NCBI RefSeq assembly: GCF_015751905.1
Contig: NZ_JADOUF010000001.1
Span: 8,183,501-8,247,500, forward strand
Direction of reading: 5' to 3'
Length of the DNA stretch: 64,000 bases
From: Longispora fulva
Lineage (GTDB): Bacteria > Actinomycetota > Actinomycetes > Mycobacteriales > Micromonosporaceae
Shown: piece by piece, positions 59,265-64,000 of the stretch
Layout: each line of letters opens with the position of its first letter
Numbering within the stretch: the stretch's first letter is position 1
Notes under the pieces: model-generated
Databases searched by the model: none
Told to the model about the DNA's origin: nothing
What the model saw: only the letters and a program-made list of their open reading frames with translations
Made by a program: the position numbers and the translations under genes

Positions 59265-61331
59265 CTATCGGCGGTCCGGGAACTCGGTGCCGACCAGGCG
59301 GAGCAGGGGGGCCGCCTTGACCGCCGTCTCCTCGAACTCCTCCTCCGGATCCGACAGCGCGACGATCGCGCCGCCCACGCCGTACCGGGTCCGGTCGCCG
59401 CGGACGACAGCGGTGCGGATCGCGATGCTCAGGTCGGCGGCCCCGGTCAGCGACAGGTACCCGATGGCCCCGGCGTACACCCCGCGCGGCCCGCCCTCCA
59501 GGGCGTCGATGATCCGCATCGTCCGCTCCTTGGGCGCGCCGGTCATCGACCCGCCGGGAAACGCCGCCCGGACACAGTCCACGGCGGACGCGTCGGCCCT
59601 GCGGCGGGCCACGATCGTGCTGACCAACTGGTGCACCGTCGCGTAGCTCTCCACGTCGAACAGTTTCGGCACCCGGACCGACCCGACGACGGCGCACCGG
59701 CCGAGGTCGTTGCGGACCAGGTCGACGATCATCAGGTTCTCGGAGCGGTCCTTCTCGCTGGTGGCGAGGTCCTTGCGGAGCAGCTCGTCCTCCTCGGCGG
59801 ACGCGCCCCGGGGCCGGGTGCCCTTGATCGGGCGGGACTCCAGGGACCCGTCGGCGCCGATCCGGAGGAACCGTTCCGGGGAGGTGCTCAGCACGGACAG
59901 GTCCCCGAAGTCGAGGAGCGCGCCGAACGGGGCCGGGCTGAACCGGCGCATCAGCCGGTAGCCGAGCCACGGGTCGACCGGCACCCGGGCCTCGACCATC
60001 GTGGTCAGGCACACCTCGTAGGTCTCCCCGGCGGCGATGTCGGCCTGGCAGCTGGCGATCAGGTCGAGGTACTCGTCCCGGTTGTGCCGGGGGTACACGA
60101 GCTGCGGGAACGGCGGGTCGGGGGTGAGCGGGTGCCAGCCGGCGAGGCCAGCCAGCCGGTCGGCCGTGGCCCGCAGCCAGTCGCGGGCCGGCTCCTCGTC
60201 GTCGGCCGCGAGGGCCAGCAGGTAGGTGACCTGTTCGACGTGGTCGAAGACCAGCGCCCGGTCGGCGAACACCATGGCGGCGTCGGGGTACGGCGAGCGG
60301 TGCGCGCGGTCGCCGCCGGACTGGGCCTTGAGCTCGTAGCCCAGGTAGCCGACCCAGCCCAGCGCGAAGTCGAACGGCAGCGCCGGCACGTCGACCGCGA
60401 GCCCCGCGAGGTCCCGGTCGAGCCAGTCCCAGAAACCAACCCCCACTTTCCGGGTACCCGCGGAGCCGGTCACGGTCACCGTCCCGTCCCACACGTCGGC
60501 CGTCACGACCCGGGCGAGCGGCCCGGTGGCGTCGCCCATCACCGAGAACCGGCCGGTGCCGTCGCCCGGCCGGCTCGCGTCCAGCCAGAAGGAGTGTCCG
60601 GCGGCCCGGAACAGCTGGTCGTAGACGACCTCGTCGTTCCACCGGGTCGGACACGCCTCGACCAGGACCTTCAGCTTCGTGGTCGGCGCGGGGCGGGGCG
60701 TCCCGAGCCGATCACGCCGGGCGGCCCGGCCCGGCGTGACGTCGTGGGCGCGCTGCCACTCGGCCGTCAGCCGGGTGAAGTTCGCCAGCAGCTGGTGGCC
60801 GTGCTCCGTGCAGATCGACTCGGGGTGGAACTGCACGCCCCACTGGGGGCGGGTCCGGTGCCGCAGGCCCATCAGTACCCCGTCACGGGTGTGCGCCGTG
60901 GCCACCAACGACGCCGGCAGGTCGGTGACCGCCAGGGAGTGGTAGCGGACGGCTTCGAAGGGGTTGGGCAGGCCGGCGAACAGGCCGGCGCCGTCGTGCA
61001 GCACCTCCGACACCCGGCCGTGCCGCGGCTCCGGGGCCCGGTCCACGCACGCGCCGGACAGGTGCGCGATGGCCTGGTGGCCGAGGCACACGCCGAGCAG
61101 TGGGATGTCGCAGTGTTCGACCAGGTCCCGGGACAGGCCGAGGTCCGCGGCGCGCCGGGGCGTGCCCGGGCCGGGGGAGATCACCACGTTGTCGAACCCG
61201 CGGAGCCGCTCGGGTCGCCAGTGGGGATCGTCGTTGCGGACGACCTCCGGCTCGTGCCCGGTGACCTCGGCCAGGTGGTGGAAGAGGTTGTAGGTGAACG
61301 AGTCGTGGTTGTCGACCAGCAGGGTGCGCAT
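59265..61331 (-). CDS. pabAB: Aminodeoxychorismate synthase, fused PabA-PabB
   Basis: The 688-residue protein has an N-terminal glutamine amidotransferase (MRTLLVDNHDSFTYNLFHHLAE, nucleophile Cys in LLGVCLGHQAIAHLSG, HPES) joined near residue 220 to a chorismate-binding PabB domain. The PabB part holds SPERFLRIGADGSLESRPIKGTRPRG; the Lys of PIKGT marks aminodeoxychorismate synthase rather than anthranilate synthase. ENLMIVDLVRNDLGR and FPGGSMTGAPKERTMRIID follow. It makes 4-amino-4-deoxychorismate from chorismate and glutamine. Fused enzymes of this kind accompany p-aminobenzoate-using antibiotic clusters. ATG 61331 has AGGAGG five bases upstream and is divergent from the acyl-ligase genes. 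Confidence 0.94.
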   Translation of the reverse strand: MRTLLVDNHDSFTYNLFHHLAEVTGHEPEVVRNDDPHWRPERLRGFDNVVISPGPGTPRRAADLGLSRDLVEHCDIPLLGVCLGHQAIAHLSGACVDRAPEPRHGRVSEVLHDGAGLFAGLPNPFEAVRYHSLAVTDLPASLVATAHTRDGVLMGLRHRTRPQWGVQFHPESICTEHGHQLLANFTRLTAEWQRAHDVTPGRAARRDRLGTPRPAPTTKLKVLVEACPTRWNDEVVYDQLFRAAGHSFWLDASRPGDGTGRFSVMGDATGPLARVVTADVWDGTVTVTGSAGTRKVGVGFWDWLDRDLAGLAVDVPALPFDFALGWVGYLGYELKAQSGGDRAHRSPYPDAAMVFADRALVFDHVEQVTYLLALAADDEEPARDWLRATADRLAGLAGWHPLTPDPPFPQLVYPRHNRDEYLDLIASCQADIAAGETYEVCLTTMVEARVPVDPWLGYRLMRRFSPAPFGALLDFGDLSVLSTSPERFLRIGADGSLESRPIKGTRPRGASAEEDELLRKDLATSEKDRSENLMIVDLVRNDLGRCAVVGSVRVPKLFDVESYATVHQLVSTIVARRRADASAVDCVRAAFPGGSMTGAPKERTMRIIDALEGGPRGVYAGAIGYLSLTGAADLSIAIRTAVVRGDRTRYGVGGAIVALSDPEEEFEETAVKAAPLLRLVGTEFPDRR

Positions 61332-61368
61332 CGGTCCTCCTGGGTACGGGAACGGGCGACGGCGACGA

Positions 61369-61555
61369 CTATATGCGAACGGCCCTGGAGAATGCTCCGT
61401 CGCGAAAGGGTGCGAGGGAACTCTGCATTGCATGAAATCCGGTTCGCATATAGAGCAGCTATATTCTCAATATCGGGCTATGAGGCCTTTGAACTGCGAA
61501 AACATCGGTCGGTAATGGGATGGTGGACCGTCGCATTTGCTGTGATGCGCATCAC
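61369..61555. promoter_or_regulatory. AT-rich divergent control region of a biosynthetic cluster
   Basis: The 320 bases between pabAB and the acyl ligase are strikingly AT-rich. A perfect 12-base inverted repeat CTATATGCGAAC (61369-61380) / GTTCGCATATAG (61442-61453) is separated by 61 bases, and a perfect 14-base palindrome GTGATGCGCATCAC lies at 61542-61555. Candidate -10 boxes (TATATT near 61460) are present. No gene is seen in this stretch. Confidence 0.7.
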
Positions 61556-61651
61556 TTTCACAATTCCTGATTGTCACTTGTGGAGGCCGTCGGGAGCTTA
61601 TAGCTTTCAGGGCCAGTAGAGCGCGCTCCCTATTTCGGAGGCGAGAATCCC

Positions 61652-63010
61652 ATGACTCCCGACTGGGTCGACCATGCCCTCCTCGCCGGTCCCGACGACG
61701 AGGTGTGCCTGTGGTTCGCCGGTCCCGTCCGGCGGTCGGCGCTGCGCGCGGCCGTCGCCGAACGGCACGCGGCACTCTCCGCCGCGGGCCTGCGCCCCGG
61801 GGGCACCCTGGCGCTCCGGCTGCCCCCCTCACCGGCCTATGTGGAATGCCTGTTGGCCGCCTGGCGAGTCGGCGCGCAGGTGCTGCTCCTCGACCACCGG
61901 CTCACGCCGCACGAGGTCGACGACGCGCTCGCCCGGCTGGAGCCGCAACTGCTGGTCAGGCCCCTGGTCGAACCGGACCGGGCACTGCGCGGCCACCACG
62001 ACGCCGTCGCGGTGGCCGAGACCCTCGCGGGTCGGCCGACGGCATCGGAACACGCGCTCGTGCAGCTCAGCTCCGGGTCGACCGGCCCGTCGAAGGTGAT
62101 CGGCCGCTCCGCTGTCGACCTGGTCGCCGAGCTCGAGCGGTACGCCGCGATCGACGGCATGCCCGCGCGCGGCGATCGGATCGTGGTGCTCAACTCGCTC
62201 GCGCACACGTTCGGGCTGGTCGGGGCGCTGCTGCACGGCCTGCACGTCGGCGCCCGGGTGGTGGTCCCGGAGCGGACGACCGTGGACGGCATCCTCGACA
62301 CCCTGGCCGCCGGGTCCGAGCCCACGACCCTGTTCTGCGTGCCGTTCCACCTCGAACTCCTGGCCCGGGTCGCCGCGCCGCCCGTCCTGCCGCTGGTCCG
62401 GGCGATCACCGGTGGCGAGCTGATCCGGCCGGGCCTGGCCGAGGCGTTCACGTCCGCGTACGGCGTGCCGCTCGGCGAGTGCTACGGCATGACCGAGCTG
62501 GGCGTGATCGCGATGGACACCGCCGGCACGCTGCGGCCCTCGGTCGGGCCGCCCGCGCCCGGGGTCGAGGTCCGGGTGGACGACGGGGAACTGCTGGTCC
62601 GGGCACCGGCGAACCCCTACCTGGGACCGGCGGACCCGGAGCGGTGGTCCGCCGGCTGGCTGCGCACCCGCGACGCGGCGACCGTGGTGGACGGCCGGGT
62701 GACCGTGCTCGGCCGGCTCGACTCGCAGGTGTCCGTCGGCGGCCTGAAGGTCGACCTGTCCGAGGTGGAGCACACCGTGGCAGCCCTGCCGGGCGTCACC
62801 GAGGCAGTCGTCGTGCACGACCGGGGGATCGAGGCGTTCGTGGCCCTCGCCGAGGGGGTGCCGGCCGGAGACGTCGAACGCGACCTGGCGGCCCGGCTCG
62901 CCCCGTTCAAGCGGCCCCGGCGGGTGCACGTGCTGGCGGCGTTGCCCCGGACCTCCAGCGGCAAGTGCAGCCGGGACCCGGCCGCGCTGCGGGCCGCGAC
63001 ACAGCGATGA
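61652..63010 (+). CDS. Class I adenylate-forming enzyme (acyl/aryl-CoA or -ACP ligase)
   Basis: The 452-residue ANL superfamily enzyme has the P-loop LVQLSSGSTGPSKVIGRS, the aromatic-substrate motif region LAHTFGLVGALLHG, CYGMTELGVIAMD (A5), WLRTRDAATVVDGRVTVLGRLDSQVSVGGLKVDLSEVE (A7-A8) and the catalytic Lys in LPRTSSGKCSRD. It is short, as for aryl ligases that load carrier proteins. Next to pabAB and two ACPs, it probably activates p-aminobenzoate or a related starter for transfer to an ACP. ATG 61652 follows a weak aggcgag site. Confidence 0.88.
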   Translation: MTPDWVDHALLAGPDDEVCLWFAGPVRRSALRAAVAERHAALSAAGLRPGGTLALRLPPSPAYVECLLAAWRVGAQVLLLDHRLTPHEVDDALARLEPQLLVRPLVEPDRALRGHHDAVAVAETLAGRPTASEHALVQLSSGSTGPSKVIGRSAVDLVAELERYAAIDGMPARGDRIVVLNSLAHTFGLVGALLHGLHVGARVVVPERTTVDGILDTLAAGSEPTTLFCVPFHLELLARVAAPPVLPLVRAITGGELIRPGLAEAFTSAYGVPLGECYGMTELGVIAMDTAGTLRPSVGPPAPGVEVRVDDGELLVRAPANPYLGPADPERWSAGWLRTRDAATVVDGRVTVLGRLDSQVSVGGLKVDLSEVEHTVAALPGVTEAVVVHDRGIEAFVALAEGVPAGDVERDLAARLAPFKRPRRVHVLAALPRTSSGKCSRDPAALRAATQR

Positions 63011-63048
63011 CCCGGCAACCCGGCCGGACAGAACCGAAGGAGTCACCG

Positions 63049-63321
63049 ATGATCGACGAACTGCGCGCGTTCTCGCTGAACGCGATGACGATGATGAACT
63101 ACGACGTCAGCGACGTCACCGACGACACCCCGCTCGGCCCGGCCGGCATCGACCTGGAGTCCCTGGGGATCGCGGAGCTCGGCCTGCGGCTCCAGGACCA
63201 GTACGGCGTGGTCCTCGCCGACGAGGAGCTGGAGAAGATGGCGTACCTGACCTTCGGCGACTTCCTCGCCGACGTCGCCGTCCGGGTCGAGCTGGCCCGC
63301 GCGGGCGGTCAGGCGGCGTGA
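63049..63321 (+). CDS. Acyl carrier protein
   Basis: The 90-residue carrier protein has the phosphopantetheine Ser in GIDLESLGIAELGLRLQDQYGV. A four-helix layout is typical. ATG 63049 has GAAGGAG six bases upstream. It overlaps the second carrier protein gene by four bases. It is probably loaded by the adenylating enzyme just upstream. Confidence 0.9.
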   Translation: MIDELRAFSLNAMTMMNYDVSDVTDDTPLGPAGIDLESLGIAELGLRLQDQYGVVLADEELEKMAYLTFGDFLADVAVRVELARAGGQAA

Positions 63322-63560
63322 TGCTCGACCGCGACGCCGTCCTGGCCATGCTCGCCAGCTACGGGGAACGCCCCCTCGACACCGTGGACGACCGGATCGA
63401 CTCCCTCGACCTGGCGTGGCTGCTGTACGAGATCGAGCGGCGGTTCGCCGTCCCGGTCCGGCTCGGCGACGCCGACCTGGCCAGGATCGCGACCGTGGAC
63501 GACGCGGTGACGGTCCTCGGCCCGGTGGTCGGCGGGGCGGCGGCGGTGACCGGTGGTTGA
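63318..63560 (+). CDS. Acyl carrier protein (second)
   Basis: The 80-residue protein is a short carrier protein with the attachment Ser in DRIDSLDLAWLLYEIERRFAV. GTG 63318 or ATG 63321 starts it. Two adjacent ACPs suggest separate starter and chain-extension carriers. It overlaps the ketosynthase gene that follows by eight bases. Confidence 0.88.
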   Translation: MMLDRDAVLAMLASYGERPLDTVDDRIDSLDLAWLLYEIERRFAVPVRLGDADLARIATVDDAVTVLGPVVGGAAAVTGG

Positions 63561-64000
63561 CGACACCCCCGGCGGGACGGCCGCGCGGGCCGCCGGGCAG
63601 GGGGACCGGGCGGCGGCATCGGGCCTCGCGCACCTCGAGCGCCGTGTCCTCGGCCCGGGCGGCCGGCTGGCCACGACGGGGGCGGCCGGCCGCCAGGGGA
63701 CCCGGACCGTCGGGATCACCGGGCTCGCCGTCGCCTCCGCCTTCGGGCGGGGGATGACGGCCCTCGCCGACGGCGTGTTCGCCGGGGTGCCGGCGTTCGC
63801 ACCGGTCACCCGGTTCGGCGTGGACAAGTACCGGATCGGGGTCGCCGCCCAGCTGCCGGGGGCCGGCCCGCTGCTCGACGAGCTGGTCGCGGTCATCGAC
63901 GACGCGTGCGCGGAGGCTGGCGTTGACCGGGCCGGCACCCCGTTGCTCGTCGGCCTGCACCGCGAACCCGGCCTGGCCCGGTTGCCCCGCTGGGGGCGAC
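63553..64000 (+). CDS. Beta-ketoacyl synthase-like protein, N-terminal part (partial)
   Basis: The frame starts at GTG 63553 and runs off the window after 149 residues. A Gly/Ala-rich tail of about 50 residues is followed by the ketosynthase start RTVGITGLAVASAFGRGMTALADGVFAGVPAFAPVTRFGVDKYRIGVAAQLPG. The active-site Cys lies beyond the window, so it cannot be told whether it is a catalytic KS or a chain-length factor. It is encoded next to two ACPs, as in type II polyketide clusters. Confidence 0.82.
   Translation, partial: MVDDTPGGTAARAAGQGDRAAASGLAHLERRVLGPGGRLATTGAAGRQGTRTVGITGLAVASAFGRGMTALADGVFAGVPAFAPVTRFGVDKYRIGVAAQLPGAGPLLDELVAVIDDACAEAGVDRAGTPLLVGLHREPGLARLPRWGR

Overview
The window is very GC-rich, with G or C at almost every third codon position, many GTG starts and long chains of genes joined by 4-base stop/start overlaps. 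It carries a gene that closely matches mycothiol-dependent formaldehyde dehydrogenase (mscR), and mycothiol is made only by actinomycetes. The organism is therefore a filamentous-type actinomycete (Streptomyces, Micromonospora or Pseudonocardia-like); I cannot fix the genus. No rRNA, tRNA, CRISPR array, insertion sequence or phage gene was recognised.

Layout. 1-2650: an LRR protein with a thioredoxin-like C-terminus (cut by the window edge), a decayed methyltransferase and a DUF4230 protein. 2738-9762 (minus): a sugar-uptake operon made of a lipoprotein binding protein, two permeases, a GH42 beta-galactosidase and an exported GH63-like glycosidase. 9864-17415 (plus): a divergent catabolic-looking cluster with split glycine-decarboxylase-like subunits, an ATP-NAD kinase (AcoX-like) carrying a coding minisatellite, an SDR, a GntR regulator and an adenosine-deaminase-like protein that lacks the usual catalytic Glu. 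17575-25859: assorted genes, including a STAND NTPase cassette resembling a conflict system and mscR. 25963-35038 (minus): a complete nitrate/nitrite assimilation cluster (narK, nasA, nasB-like, nirB, nirD, a small ORF, hemD with a winged helix). 35255-40790: an OLD-like ATPase/nuclease, citrate synthase, a LysR pair and a secreted trypsin-like protease.

40913-50076: a TetR regulator diverging from a nine-gene, tightly coupled lipid-catabolism operon (three SDRs, MaoC hydratase, quinone oxidoreductase, APH kinase, ACAD11-like dehydrogenase, HAD hydrolase, large acyl-CoA dehydrogenase). The kinase, dehydrogenase and hydrolase are the three domains of human ACAD10 as separate genes, which suggests 4-hydroxyacyl-CoA breakdown. 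50228-59162: secreted GH18 protein, sugE/azoR with a divergent TetR, a second-type methionyl-tRNA synthetase preceded by a Met-containing leader peptide with mutually exclusive hairpins, a MarR/DsbA/MBL/SnoaL group, RNase HI and a DnaQ-like exonuclease. 59265-64000: the left edge of a biosynthetic cluster: fused aminodeoxychorismate synthase, and divergent from it an adenylating enzyme, two acyl carrier proteins and the start of a ketosynthase, as expected for a p-aminobenzoate-primed type II polyketide.

The most unusual signals are a short sequence element placed directly after the stop codon of three unrelated genes, the metG leader, the split ACAD10-type operon, the altered GcvP-like pair, and the small ORF coupled at both ends between nirD and hemD.
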